From the NCBI RefSeq assembly GCF_020991065.1, contig NZ_CP087710.1, positions 4,154,001 to 4,218,000 of the forward strand: a stretch of 64,000 nt of DNA, written 5' to 3'. A program made the position numbers and the translations under genes. Origin of the DNA: Nocardioides okcheonensis. GTDB taxonomy: Bacteria > Actinomycetota > Actinomycetes > Propionibacteriales > Nocardioidaceae. The notes under the pieces were generated by a model. The model did not search any database and was not told the DNA's origin. It saw only the letters and a program-made list of their open reading frames with translations. Of the stretch, positions 49,906 through 62,222 are shown one piece after another. How positions within the stretch are numbered: the first letter of the stretch is position 1; each line of letters starts with the position of its first letter.

Positions 49906-50433
49906 ATGCCAGAGCTCGTCCTGCCGACCGTCTCCGTCCGCGACTCCTTCCTCGAGGCGATGGCGGAGTTCACCGCCGAGGGCGTGGAGAACAGCCAGAC
50001 GTCGGCGTGGATCGACGTCCACGGCGCCCGCTGGGACACCGACGAGGGCTTCGCGGCGTTCGTCGAGGCGGTCCGCGCCGACGCCCTCGAGGACTCGCCG
50101 CGCCCGGAGTGGCACGTGCCGTGCACCACGGGGTGGTGGGTCGACGGCGACACCTACCTGGGACGGCTCGCGATCCGCCACCGGCTCACCGACTTCCTGC
50201 TCGAGGTGGGCGGCCACATCGGCTACGACGTACGCCCCTCGCGCCGGCGCGAGGGCCACGCCACCGCGATGCTGCGGGCGGCGCTGCCGTGGGCGCGGGA
50301 CCTCGGGATCGACCCCGCGCTGATCACCTGCGACGTCGACAACCTGCCGTCCGCGCGCGTCATCGAGTCCGCGGGCGGCGTGCTGGAGGACGTGCGCGGC
50401 GTCAAGCGGCGCTACTGGGTCCCGACCTCCTGA
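49906..50433 (+). CDS. GNAT family N-acetyltransferase
   Basis: 175 aa. GNAT core with acetyl-CoA loop RREGHATAMLRAALPWARDLG and the conserved NLPSARVIESAGG segment near the C-terminus. N-terminal MPELVLPTVSVRDSFLEAMAEF resembles the predicted-acetyltransferase subgroup found in many actinobacteria. Substrate unknown. Overlaps the convergent EamA gene by 22 bp. Confidence 0.87.
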   Translation: MPELVLPTVSVRDSFLEAMAEFTAEGVENSQTSAWIDVHGARWDTDEGFAAFVEAVRADALEDSPRPEWHVPCTTGWWVDGDTYLGRLAIRHRLTDFLLEVGGHIGYDVRPSRRREGHATAMLRAALPWARDLGIDPALITCDVDNLPSARVIESAGGVLEDVRGVKRRYWVPTS

Positions 50434-51347
50434 GCCGCGACCGGCTCCGGCGCACGCCGGGTGCGGGTGGCGGCGCCGACGCCGACCACCGCGACGACGA
50501 GCCCGACGAGCTGCAGCGCCGAGAGCGTCTCGTCGAGCACCAGCCAGGCCAGCACGGCGGTGACCGGCGGGCTGAGGAAGAACAGGCTGGCCGCCGCGCC
50601 GGACCCGCCGCGCAGCACCAGCAGGGACAGCAGCACCAGGCCGACGATCGAGTTGACCACGGCGAGGAACAGCACCGACACCACCGCCTGGCGGGTGTCG
50701 GTCACCGGCCAGGCCCCCTCGGTGAGCCAGCCCAGCACCAGCAGCGGGGGAGCGGACACCGCGAACTGCACGGCCGCCGACCACAGCAGGTCGGGCTGCG
50801 CGCCGATCCAGCGCTGGCCGAGGGTGCCCAGGCTCAGCGTGAGCATGCTGAGGCAGCCCACCGCGACCGCGACCGGACCGCCCGCGTGGCCGAGGTCGGC
50901 GCCGAGCACGAGGAGCACCCCGAGCACGCCGACGACGAAGCCGCCCACCTGCAGCGGGCTCACCCGCTCGCCGAGCAGCGCGGCCGCCAGCAGGGCGGTG
51001 AGCACCGGGCTGAGCGCGTGGAACAGCGAGGCGAGGGTGGCGCCGAGGCCGAGGTCGAACGCGACGTACATCAGCCCGAACTGCACCGCGTTCATCACGA
51101 ACCCGACCGCGGCGACCCGGGCCAGGACCGCACGGTCCATCCGCGGGCGGCGCCGCAGCAGCCGCGCCAGGACGGCACCGATGACCGCCGCCAGCACGAA
51201 GCGCCAGCCGAGCACGGTGAACGGCGCGGCGGCGTGCACGGCCGCCGGCCCGGAGATGTAGCCCGACGACCAGACGAGCACGAACGCGACCGCCGGGACG
51301 AGCGGCAGGTGGGCTGCGTGCGGCGGTCGGGTCTGCGGGCGGGTCAC
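50412..51347 (-). CDS. EamA/DMT family transporter
   Basis: 311 aa with about 10 hydrophobic helices and two EamA repeats: [21 protein letters not shown] at the N-terminus, [40 protein letters not shown] in the first and [36 protein letters not shown] in the second. Drug/metabolite exporter; substrate unknown. GTG 51347. Divergent from lepA. Confidence 0.9.
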   Translation of the reverse strand: MTRPQTRPPHAAHLPLVPAVAFVLVWSSGYISGPAAVHAAAPFTVLGWRFVLAAVIGAVLARLLRRRPRMDRAVLARVAAVGFVMNAVQFGLMYVAFDLGLGATLASLFHALSPVLTALLAAALLGERVSPLQVGGFVVGVLGVLLVLGADLGHAGGPVAVAVGCLSMLTLSLGTLGQRWIGAQPDLLWSAAVQFAVSAPPLLVLGWLTEGAWPVTDTRQAVVSVLFLAVVNSIVGLVLLSLLVLRGGSGAAASLFFLSPPVTAVLAWLVLDETLSALQLVGLVVAVVGVGAATRTRRAPEPVAAQEVGTQ

Positions 51348-51439
51348 CGCTGCACGCTAGCGAGCGTCGTCGGTTCGGCGGGGCCGGGGCCGCGTGGAAG
51401 AATGGGCCGACCCGTCCGTCGTACTCCCGAAAGCAGTCC

Positions 51440-53313
<1,874 letters not shown>

Positions 53314-53314
<1 letters not shown>

Positions 53315-53808
53315 TGGCCCGGGTCGTCCGCAGCGACGAGGTCGCGCCGCAGCCGTGGGCCAACGGCGGCGGCACGACCCGTGAGCTGCTGGTCGCCGAC
53401 GACGGCGCGTGGCGGATCAGCCTGGCCGACGTCGCGTCCGCGGGCCCGTTCTCGGCCTTCCCGGGACGCGGTCGGCTGCTGACCGTCGTCGAGGGCCCCG
53501 TCCTCGAGCTCCTGGTTGACGGCGAGCCGCACGTGGTCGAGCCGCAGCGCCCGTTCGCCTTCTCCGGTGACGTCGCCGTGGAGGCGCGGCTGCCCGAGGG
53601 GCCCGTGCGCGCGCTCAACGTCGTCGTGGACCCCGGCGTGACGCCGTATGTCACCGTGCTCGAGCTCGGGCGCGGCTCCGCGCTTCCGCTGGCCGACGAC
53701 CAGGTGGCCTACGTCCTCACCGGGCCCGACGCCCGCAGCCTCGTCGTCGGCCCGGGCGAGGTGTCCGGCCGGTGCACGGTGGCGGTCGTGACGCTCGAGC
53801 GGGGCTGA
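53314..53808 (+). CDS. HutD/Ves family protein
   Basis: 164 aa, cupin-like. Begins ARVVRSDEVAPQPWANGGGTTRELLV, the HutD hallmark WxNGGGxTRE, followed by WRISLADVASAGPFSAFPGRGRLLTVVEG. HutD proteins accompany histidine-utilisation genes; no hut genes are near. Its GTG overlaps the lepA stop by one base, so it is probably translated after LepA. Function unproven. Confidence 0.88.
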
Positions 53809-53843
53809 CCCATCCGAGCGCCGGGTCGCGGCGAACGTCGAGC

Positions 53844-54698
53844 ATGAGGCTCACCGACCGGATCCGCGTCGAGGCCATCCGCGCCACCGCCCGCTTCACC
53901 GTGTCGTACGGAGAGGGGCTGCGGTTCGCCGGGAGCGACCTGCCCGCGCCGACGCGCGTGCGGCTTCCGACCCGCCACGGCCCCGTCCCCGTGCACCTCT
54001 ACCGGCCCGCGGCCGGACCGCTCCCGGTGCACGTGCACCTGCACGGCGGTGCGTGGCTGATGCGCCACCCGCAGATGGACGACTGGTGGTGCCGCTACCT
54101 CGCCGCGACCGCGGGCGTCGTCGTCGCCAACGTCGACTTCGAGGTCGCGCCCCGCGTGGCCTACCCCGTCGCCCAGCACCAGGCCCACGACGTCGCGGCC
54201 GCGCTCGCGGCCGACGGCACCCCGGTGTCGGTGGGCGGGTTCAGCTCCGGCGGCGGGCTCGCGGCGTCCGTCGCGCTCCAGGCGCGCGACGCCGGCACCT
54301 TCACCCCGACCCTGCAGGTGCTCGGCATCCCCGCGCTCGACCTCTCCGCCGAGCCCCGCGACAGTGACCGCGGCATGATCTCCCCGGACCTGCGTCGGCT
54401 GGTCCGTCGCGTCTACTTCCCGGACCCGTCGACCCGGCTCGAGGCGTACGCCTCACCGCTGCTGGCCTCGGACGTGCGGGGGCTGCCGCCCGCCGTCGTC
54501 CTGACCGCCGAGCGCGACGTGCTGCGCGCCGAGGGCGACGCGTACGCGCACCGCCTGCGGGCCTCCGGCGTGCGGGTCGTCCACGACGTGACACCGGGCG
54601 TCGACCACTACTTCCTCACCGAGGACCCGGTGCGGGCGCGCACCACGATGGCGATGGTCGCCGGGGAGGTCAGCGGCGCGGGACGACCTCGCGGGTGA
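53844..54698 (+). CDS. Alpha/beta hydrolase (HSL-like esterase)
   Basis: 284 aa. Oxyanion motif HLHGGAWLM, nucleophile elbow GGFSSGGGLAA (GxSxGG), catalytic Asp in LTAERDVLRAEGDAYAHRL and His in GVDHYFL. Typical of hormone-sensitive-lipase-like bacterial esterases. Probably hydrolyses short-chain esters; natural substrate unknown. ATG 53844. Its 3' end overlaps the convergent winged-helix gene by 29 bp. Confidence 0.9.
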   Translation: MRLTDRIRVEAIRATARFTVSYGEGLRFAGSDLPAPTRVRLPTRHGPVPVHLYRPAAGPLPVHVHLHGGAWLMRHPQMDDWWCRYLAATAGVVVANVDFEVAPRVAYPVAQHQAHDVAAALAADGTPVSVGGFSSGGGLAASVALQARDAGTFTPTLQVLGIPALDLSAEPRDSDRGMISPDLRRLVRRVYFPDPSTRLEAYASPLLASDVRGLPPAVVLTAERDVLRAEGDAYAHRLRASGVRVVHDVTPGVDHYFLTEDPVRARTTMAMVAGEVSGAGRPRG

Positions 54699-55767
54699 GG
54701 GTGAGCGTGCTGACCTCGATGTCGAGCGCCGCCTCGAGCGCCGCGACCGGCGCGTCCAGCTCCTCGCGGCGGGGGCGCCGGGTGCGTGCGAACCACACCA
54801 CCTCGAGCGGGCGGCGCCGGGTGGTGCCGGTCGAGCGCCAGTAGCCCGTGATCCGTCCGTCCACCAGCAGGGGAGGCAGCAGCAGGCCGTTCGCCCCCGA
54901 CCACAGCCGGTGGAGGTGGTGGGCCTCGCCGAAGCGCACCCGCGCCGACGGCTCGTAGCCGCACATCAGCGCGTCGAACTCCGGGAGCAGGCGGACCCCC
55001 TCGACGCCTCGGGGCGACGGGGCGTCGCGCAGGTCGACGTAGGTCCGGCCGTCGGGCCCCTCCTCGCAGACCAGCTCGCCGAGGTCGGCGAGCAGGCCGT
55101 CCACGACCCGCAGCCCGAGCCCGGACCACCAGGCCAGGTCCTGGCGCGAGGCCGGGCCGTGGCTGCGCAGGTGGAGCAGGGCGGCGTCGCGCAACGTGGC
55201 GGCCACGGCGGGACGCAGGGTGCGGTACGCCGCTGCGCCCTGGCCGGCCCAGTCGCCGTTGACCGGGCGACGCACGAGCCCGCCGTGCCCGAAGGCGAGG
55301 TAGCGGCCCGGCTGCGTCGCGGTCACCTCGTCGCGGCCCTCGTGGGCGAGCAGCCAGTCGTGCAGGTGCTGCTGCAGCTCGTCCGGCGTGCGCCAGTCGT
55401 CGGCGAACGCCTCGGTGTCGTCCCAGAGGTCCTCGAGACGCGACGTCTCCAGCCGCAGCAGGCGCTGCCAGAGGGTGCGCTGGCCGACGCGCGTGGCGGC
55501 GCCGAGGGCGGCGTAATGCGCGGGCGTGGCGGTGTGGACCGTGCCGCGCACGGTGCTGCCGCGCACGATCGTGCCGGCCTCGTAGGCGGCCTCGACCTGG
55601 GCCCGGGTGGTCCCGGGGAACCGCGCGGCGAGCGCCAGGAACGGCGAGCGCGCGGTCTGGGACTGCACCGCACCCACCCGTCCCAGGCGCGCGGCGACGT
55701 CGCCGACCGGCTCGGGGAACTGCCGGGCCAGTGCGGCTCCCGCCAGGTCGTCCCAGGTGAGCGGCAC
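54670..55767 (-). CDS. Winged-helix DNA-binding domain protein (HTH_42)
   Basis: 365 aa from GTG 55767. Begins MPLTWDDLAGAALARQFPEP and contains VGRVGAVQSQTARSPFLALAAR and the SGLGLRVVDGLLADL winged-helix region; ends LTLTREVVPRR. Members of this family (PF06224) resemble AlkX/YcaQ, glycosylases that unhook DNA cross-links in some relatives, but their role in actinobacteria is unsettled. It starts 4 bp after the XdhC-like gene, so probably one transcript. Confidence 0.87.
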   Translation of the reverse strand: MPLTWDDLAGAALARQFPEPVGDVAARLGRVGAVQSQTARSPFLALAARFPGTTRAQVEAAYEAGTIVRGSTVRGTVHTATPAHYAALGAATRVGQRTLWQRLLRLETSRLEDLWDDTEAFADDWRTPDELQQHLHDWLLAHEGRDEVTATQPGRYLAFGHGGLVRRPVNGDWAGQGAAAYRTLRPAVAATLRDAALLHLRSHGPASRQDLAWWSGLGLRVVDGLLADLGELVCEEGPDGRTYVDLRDAPSPRGVEGVRLLPEFDALMCGYEPSARVRFGEAHHLHRLWSGANGLLLPPLLVDGRITGYWRSTGTTRRRPLEVVWFARTRRPRREELDAPVAALEAALDIEVSTLTLTREVVPRR

Positions 55768-55771
55768 GTCC

Positions 55772-56218
55772 TCAGCCGCGCATCGGTCCGCCGGAGCGGC
55801 CGTAGGACTCGGCGACCACCTCGGCGACCACCGACAGCGCGATCTCCCCGGGGCCCTTGCCGCCGAGGTCGTGACCGGCCGGGACGTGGAGGGTCGTCGT
55901 GTCGACGCCCTCGCGCTCCAGGTCCTCCAGCAGGCCGGCCGCCCGGCGCCGGCTCGCCATCATCGCGACGTAGGCCGCGTCGGAGGCGAGCGCCGCGCGC
56001 AGCACCGCCGGTGCGTCCGGGGCGTCGTGGTCGCACAGCACGACGGCGTCTCCCGGACGCGGGTCGACCCCGGGCCCCCCGTCGTCCTCGGCGACGACGA
56101 CGACCTCCCGCCCGACGGTGGCGGCGATCGCGACGATCGCCCGGGCGATCGGGTTGTCGCTCAGCACGAGGATCCTGTCGTGCTCGACCCCGTCGTCCGA
56201 CCACGGCTGCTCCCTCAT
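55772..56218 (-). CDS. XdhC C-terminal (Rossmann) domain protein
   Basis: 148 aa. Contains the XdhC C-terminal domain only: DRILVLSDNPIARAIVAIAATVGREVVVV, VVLCDHDAPDAPAVLRAALASDAAYVAMMASRRRAAGLLEDL, then LHVPAGHDLGGKGPGEIALSVVAEV. Full XdhC proteins are about twice this length and deliver molybdenum cofactor to xanthine dehydrogenases. The N-terminal half is absent and no molybdo-enzyme gene is near. ATG 56218; divergent from the kinase gene at 56243. Confidence 0.82.
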   Translation of the reverse strand: MREQPWSDDGVEHDRILVLSDNPIARAIVAIAATVGREVVVVAEDDGGPGVDPRPGDAVVLCDHDAPDAPAVLRAALASDAAYVAMMASRRRAAGLLEDLEREGVDTTTLHVPAGHDLGGKGPGEIALSVVAEVVAESYGRSGGPMRG

Positions 56219-56242
56219 GGGCGTCAGCCTAGGCTCGCGACC

Positions 56243-57175
56243 GTGCCCGTCACCATCCCCGAGGACCTGCTGGAGCAGCGCGCCCTCGGTGCGGACTGGG
56301 GCGCCTGGCTCGACCGGCTGCCCCGCCTCGCCGCCGACCTGCTCGACGAGTGGCACCTTCGGCCGGCGGGGGAGAGCCGCCACGGGTTCTGCTCGCTGGT
56401 CGTGCCGGTCGCCGACGCCGACGGGGTGCCGGGCGCGCTCAAGGTCACCTTCGACGGCGACGACGAGTCGCTCCACGAGGGCCTGGCCCTGCAGCGCTGG
56501 GGCGGCGACGGCGCCGTACGCCTCCGGCGCGCCGACCCGCGCCGTCGCGCGCTGCTGCTCGACTGGCTGCCCGGGCCCGACCTCTCCGACGCCTGGGACG
56601 TGGAGGCGTGCGAGGTCGTCGGCGGGCTCTACGGGCGGCTGCACCTGCCGGCGCTGCCGCAGCTGGCGAGCGTCGGGTCCCACGTCGAGCGGTGGCTGCG
56701 CGAGCTCGACGGCCTCGGGCGCGACATCCCGGTCCCGCGCCGCTACGTCGAGCAGGCCCTGTCGCTCGGGCCCGACCTGCTGGCCGACGCCCCCGACCCG
56801 GTGATCGTGCACGGCGACCTGCACTACGCCAACGTGATGGCCGACGAGGCGGGCGGGTGGCTCGCGATCGACCCCAAGCCGATGGCCGGCGACCCGCACT
56901 ACGAACCGGCGCCGATGCTGTGGAACCGGATGGACGAGCTGACCGGACCGCTCGCGGTCGGCTCGCTGCGCGACGGTCTGCGCCGCCGCTTCCACGCCCT
57001 CGTCGACGCCGGCGGCCTCGACGAGGAGCGGGCGCGCGACTGGGTGGTGGTCCGGATGGTCGTCAACGCGGGCTGGACCGTGCAGGACGCGCGCGAGGCG
57101 GGCCGCTCCCTCGGCGCCGACGAGCAGGACTGGATCACCCGCTGCATCGCGATCACCAAGGCCGTGCAGGACTGA
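56243..57175 (+). CDS. Aminoglycoside phosphotransferase family protein (APH-6/Hur type)
   Basis: 310 aa from GTG 56243. Kinase-like fold: FCSLVVPVADADGVPGALKVTF, catalytic VIVHGDLHYANVM with Asp and Asn, and LAIDPKPMAGDPHYEPAPML. This is the APH(6)/hydroxyurea phosphotransferase family; members phosphorylate streptomycin or hydroxyurea, but most actinobacterial homologues have unknown substrates. Not evidence of resistance by itself. Ends in a hairpin that overlaps the stop. Confidence 0.88.
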   Translation: MPVTIPEDLLEQRALGADWGAWLDRLPRLAADLLDEWHLRPAGESRHGFCSLVVPVADADGVPGALKVTFDGDDESLHEGLALQRWGGDGAVRLRRADPRRRALLLDWLPGPDLSDAWDVEACEVVGGLYGRLHLPALPQLASVGSHVERWLRELDGLGRDIPVPRRYVEQALSLGPDLLADAPDPVIVHGDLHYANVMADEAGGWLAIDPKPMAGDPHYEPAPMLWNRMDELTGPLAVGSLRDGLRRRFHALVDAGGLDEERARDWVVVRMVVNAGWTVQDAREAGRSLGADEQDWITRCIAITKAVQD

Positions 57176-57205
57176 CCGACGGGCGGGATCGGTCCCGTCT
57201 GTCGG
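57176..57205 (+). terminator. Hairpin terminator after the kinase gene
   Basis: CCGAC-G-GGCGGGA and TCCCGTC-T-GTCGG pair with a TCGG loop (one G-U pair and one G-T mismatch), beginning 1 bp after the stop codon. No T-run. Confidence 0.6.
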
Positions 57206-57224
57206 ACGAAATGGGCGAGTTTGC

Positions 57225-57236
57225 TACCGCCCGGTA
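57225..57236. promoter_or_regulatory. Inverted repeat TACCG-CC-CGGTA upstream of acyl-CoA ligase
   Basis: A 12-bp inverted repeat about 95 bp before the ligase start, close to a possible promoter (TAGGTT at 57249). Acyl-CoA ligase genes are often controlled by TetR-family regulators with such sites. A very similar site precedes the SDR gene (2045-2058). The regulator is unknown. Confidence 0.45.
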
Positions 57237-57328
57237 AACCGAGTGATCTAGGTTACAGCCCAAGTCAGCAGCCACACCCGCAACGAGGCGTCCGCGCGCC
57301 TCGCCCCGACGGAATGAGTAGGTCCCAG

Positions 57329-59149
<1,821 letters not shown>

Positions 59150-59196
59150 GCGACCGGGACTGCTGAGCGGGGGTGCCCGCGTGGTTGGATACCCGC

Positions 59197-60414
59197 GTGC
59201 CCCCCGCTCAACCCGACGGCGACGTCGCCCCCGAGGACGGCCTGCTGCCCGACGAGGCGTGGGCCGAGTTCGGCCGCAAGCCGTTCGGCCTCTACGTCCA
59301 CGTGCCGTTCTGCAGCGTGCGGTGCGGCTACTGCGACTTCAACACCTACACCGCCCACGAGCTCGGCGACGAGGTGGGCGCCAGCCGCTCGTCGTACGCC
59401 GAGGCGGCGATCCGCGAGATCCGCTTCGCCCGGCAGGTGCTCGGCCACCGCGACGTCCCGATCGAGACGATCTTCTTCGGCGGCGGCACTCCCACCCTGC
59501 TGAAGCCGGCCGACCTCGGCGCCATCGTGGCCAGCGCGGCAGCGGAGTTCGGCCTGGTCGACGACGTCGAGATCACCACCGAGGCCAACCCCGACAGCGT
59601 CGCCGCGTGGGACCTCGAGGAGCTACGCACCGCCGGCTTCAACCGGATCAGCTTCGGCATGCAGTCGGCCGTCGACCACGTGCTGCGCACGCTCGACCGC
59701 ACCCACGACCCGATGCGGGTGCCCGCGGCAGTGGAGTGGGCCCGCCGGGCCGGGTTCGAGGACGTCAGCCTCGACCTGATCTACGGCACCCCGGGTGAAT
59801 CGCTGGCCGACTGGGAGACCTCGGTCGACACCGCGCTGGACTGCGAGCCCGACCACGTCTCGGCGTACTCGCTCATCGTCGAGGACGGCACCGCGATGGG
59901 TCGCCAGGTCGCCCGCGGCGAGCTGCCGATGCCCGACGAGGACGACCTCGCCGACAAGTACCAGCTCGCCGACGAGCGCTTCGCCGCCGCCGGGATGAGC
60001 TGGTACGAGGTGTCGAACTGGGCCACGTCGCCCGACCACTGGTGCCGGCACAACCTGCTCTACTGGACCGGCGGCCACTGGTGGGGCGTCGGGCCCGGGG
60101 CGCACTCGCACGTCGGTGGGACCCGGTGGTGGAACGTCAAGCACCCCGCGGCCTACGCCGAGCGGCTCGCCCGCGGCGTCTCGCCCGCGCTGGCCCGGGA
60201 GGTGCTGGGCTACCGCGACCAGCGCGTCGAGCGGGTGCTGCTGGAGATCCGGCTCGTCGAGGGCCTTCCGGTCTCGGCGCTCGAGGCCACCGGGCGCGCG
60301 CAGGTGGCCCGGCTCGTCGCCGACGGGCTGGTCGAGCTCGCGGCCGAGCGGCTGGTCCTCACCGCGCGCGGCCGGCTGCTGGCCGACGCGGTCGTGCGCG
60401 ACCTCGTTGACTGA
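59197..60414 (+). CDS. hemW: Radical SAM heme chaperone HemW
   Basis: 405 aa. Radical SAM fold with the 4Fe-4S motif CSVRCGYC (Cx3Cx2C) in PFGLYVHVPFCSVRCGYCDF; IFFGGGTPTLL and TTEANPDS follow. Resembles HemN but HemW inserts heme into proteins rather than oxidising coproporphyrinogen. GTG 59197 was chosen; an in-frame GTG at 59173 is possible. The lepA-hemW-hrcA order is a common actinobacterial one. Followed directly by the 356-bp near-palindrome. Confidence 0.95.
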   Translation: MPPAQPDGDVAPEDGLLPDEAWAEFGRKPFGLYVHVPFCSVRCGYCDFNTYTAHELGDEVGASRSSYAEAAIREIRFARQVLGHRDVPIETIFFGGGTPTLLKPADLGAIVASAAAEFGLVDDVEITTEANPDSVAAWDLEELRTAGFNRISFGMQSAVDHVLRTLDRTHDPMRVPAAVEWARRAGFEDVSLDLIYGTPGESLADWETSVDTALDCEPDHVSAYSLIVEDGTAMGRQVARGELPMPDEDDLADKYQLADERFAAAGMSWYEVSNWATSPDHWCRHNLLYWTGGHWWGVGPGAHSHVGGTRWWNVKHPAAYAERLARGVSPALAREVLGYRDQRVERVLLEIRLVEGLPVSALEATGRAQVARLVADGLVELAAERLVLTARGRLLADAVVRDLVD

Positions 60415-60419
60415 GTCAT

Positions 60420-60775
60420 TTGGCTCGCTCCGCTCGCGGTGTCCCCGGCGCCTGAGCCCGCCGTGCTGATTGGCTCGCTCCGCTCGCATGTCGCGGCGCT
60501 CGTAACCCGCTCGTTCGTCGTCGCGCCCGCACCCCTCCTCCGCTTCGCTCCTCCGGGCTTTGCCGCTCCTCCTGCACGTCACGGGCGCGCCGCGACGAGC
60601 CCCCGACGCCCCAGCCGCACACCGGGCCGGCTGGCTCCGGGAGCTGCCCGTCCCCTGGCGCGCCCGGGAGTGCAGGAGGAGGGCTGCGAGCGGAGGAGCG
60701 CAGCGGGGGAGGTCGCAGACCGACGACGAACGAGCGGGCTCAGGCGCCGGGGACACCGCGAGCGGAGCGAGCCAA
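60420..60775. repeat. 356-bp near-palindromic element filling the hemW/DUF3097 gap
   Basis: The outer arms, 60420-60461 and 60734-60775, are a perfect 42-bp inverted repeat. Inside are an 18-bp match (60506-60523 with 60721-60738), an 11-bp match (60566-60576 with 60671-60681) and GGCGCGCC (60584-60591 with 60657-60664), with only partial complementarity between them; the apex is about 65 bp. Part of the outer arm, ATTGGCTCGCTCCGCTCGC, is repeated at 60469. It starts 6 bp after the hemW stop and ends on the base before the DUF3097 stop. No gene is seen in it; open frames are chance. Confidence 0.85.
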
Positions 60776-61621
60776 TTACGCCGTCGTGAAGTCGATGAGC
60801 TCCTCGACCCGGCCGAGCAGGGCGGGCTCGAGGTCGGCGTAGGAGGTCACCCGGCCCAGCACGTGCTTCCAGGCGCGGGCGATGTCGGCCTGGTCGCGGT
60901 GCGGCCAGCCGAGCTGCTGGCAGGTGCCCTTCTTCCAGTCGATGCCCTTGGGGACGTGCGGCCAGCGGGGGATGCCGAGACGGTCGGGCTTGACGGCCTG
61001 CCAGATGTCGATGAACGGATGCCCGACGACGAGCACGTGCTTGCCGATGGGGGAGCGCGCGATGCCCTGGGCGATCCGTGCCTCCTTCGAGCCGGCGACC
61101 AGGTGGTCGACCAGGACACCCACCCGGCGCTCCGGTCCGGGCCGGAAGTCGCGCAGGTGGTCGGCGAGGTCGTCGACGCCGCCGAGGTACTCCACGACGA
61201 CGCCCTCGATGCGCAGGTCGTCGCCCCAGACCTTCTCGACGAGCTCGGCGTCGTGGCGGCCCTCGACGAAGATCCGGCTCTGCCGGGCGACGCGGGCCTT
61301 CGCGCCGGCGACCGCGATCGAGCCCGAGGCCGTGCGGGTCGGGGCGGCCGGTGCGCCCGCGCGTACCGGGCGGGTGAGGATGACCGGCTTGCCCTCGAGC
61401 AGGAAGCCGGGGCCGAGGGGGAACGTCCGACGCTTGCCGCGCCGGTCCTCCAGCGTCAGCGTGTCGATGTCGCGGTCGACGGCGACGACCTCGCCGCACC
61501 AGTCGGTCGTGACCTCCTCGACCACCATGCCGAGCTCGGTCGGCACCTCGACCGCGCGGCCCTTGGCGGGGCGGCGCCAGTCGGTGGAGAGTACGTCGGT
61601 TCCGTATCGATCGGCAGGCAC
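60776..61621 (-). CDS. DUF3097 family protein
   Basis: 281 aa. Actinobacterial family of unknown function: DRYGTDVLSTDWRRPAKGRAVEVP at the N-terminus, a middle RQSRIFVEGRHDAELVEKVWGDDLRIEGVVVEYLGGVDDLADHL with a Toprim-like look (FVEGRHDAE, VLVDHLVAGSKEARI), and GIPRWPHVPKGIDWKKGTCQQLGW. The Toprim-like motifs are a resemblance only. ATG 61621; convergent with hemW across the palindrome. Confidence 0.9.
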   Translation of the reverse strand: MPADRYGTDVLSTDWRRPAKGRAVEVPTELGMVVEEVTTDWCGEVVAVDRDIDTLTLEDRRGKRRTFPLGPGFLLEGKPVILTRPVRAGAPAAPTRTASGSIAVAGAKARVARQSRIFVEGRHDAELVEKVWGDDLRIEGVVVEYLGGVDDLADHLRDFRPGPERRVGVLVDHLVAGSKEARIAQGIARSPIGKHVLVVGHPFIDIWQAVKPDRLGIPRWPHVPKGIDWKKGTCQQLGWPHRDQADIARAWKHVLGRVTSYADLEPALLGRVEELIDFTTA

Positions 61622-61667
61622 TGGTCTACGTTAGGCACTCGGAACTCGGACATGGGGGTGGCACGCC

Positions 61668-61931
61668 GTGCAGACACGCGCGACAGCAGACGGATCGACC
61701 GGCACGACCGGCGGCGTGACGAGGAGCGACAGGGCGGCGGCGTCGCCGGGCAGCCGGACGCGTCTGCAACGCGCGGTCGCGCGGCTCAAGGGTGACTACG
61801 AGGAGGACGGCACCAACCGTCCGGTGCGGCTCCCGCTGTGGATCGACCTGAGCGCCGCGCTGCTGATCATCCTCTTCGTCGTGGCCTGCTGGGTCGTCTT
61901 CTTCGGCTGGCTGGCCAGGACCCAGGGATAG
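61668..61931 (+). CDS. Small single-pass membrane protein
   Basis: 87 aa from GTG 61668. Ser/Thr/Arg-rich N-terminus (VQTRATADGSTGTTGGVTRSDR), basic stretch LQRAVARLKGDYEEDG and one membrane helix LWIDLSAALLIILFVVACWVVFFGW near the C-terminus. Not assigned to a family. Divergent from DUF3097 (46-bp gap) and directly followed by the 30-bp tandem repeat. Probably real on composition, but without homology evidence. Confidence 0.6.
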   Translation: MQTRATADGSTGTTGGVTRSDRAAASPGSRTRLQRAVARLKGDYEEDGTNRPVRLPLWIDLSAALLIILFVVACWVVFFGWLARTQG

Positions 61932-61951
61932 GCGACGTACGCCCACCGCCC

Positions 61952-62125
61952 ACCGTGGCGGCACACGACGTCCCGCCGCCGACCGTGGCGGCACACGACG
62001 TCCCGCCGCCGCCCACCGTGGCGGCACACGACGTCCCGCCGCCGACCGTGGCGGCACACGACGTCCCGCCGCCGACCGTGGCGGCACACGACGTCCCGCC
62101 GCCGACCGTGGCGGCACACGACGTC
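61952..62125. repeat. 30-bp tandem repeat, forward block (six units)
   Basis: Six units of about 30 bp beginning ACCGTGGCGGCACACGACGT at 61952, 61982, 62015, 62045, 62075 and 62105; unit 2 is 33 bp and unit 6 ends early. Units are almost identical. Since 30 is a multiple of three the frames stay open in both strands, which produces spurious proteins with PPPTVAAHDV repeats. No ribosome site or start supports coding. Confidence 0.9.
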
Positions 62126-62140
62126 GGGATCGGCGCACGG

Positions 62141-62222
62141 GATGTCGTCTGCCGCCACCCTGCGGCGGCGGATGTCGTCTGCCGCCACCCTGCGGCGGCG
62201 GATGTCGTCTGCCGCCACCCTC
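62141..62222. repeat. 30-bp tandem repeat, inverted diverged block (three units)
   Basis: Three units GATGTCGTCTGCCGCCACCC... start at 62141, 62171 and 62201, the last truncated. Compared with the reverse complement of the forward unit they differ at only a handful of bases (with one single-base shift), so they are the same repeat turned round and diverged. With the forward block this accounts for the 341-bp non-coding gap; the rest of the gap holds nothing recognisable. Confidence 0.85.

Noticed and set aside
56243..57175. Streptomycin or hydroxyurea resistance gene
   Set aside because: Family membership is clear, but resistance cannot be inferred from sequence; neighbours are housekeeping genes.
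60479..60789. Open frames through the hemW/DUF3097 gap
   Set aside because: They cross the inverted repeat, have Arg/Pro-rich shuffled composition and no homology.
61952..62222. CRISPR array
   Set aside because: Units are contiguous without unique spacers and no cas genes are near.
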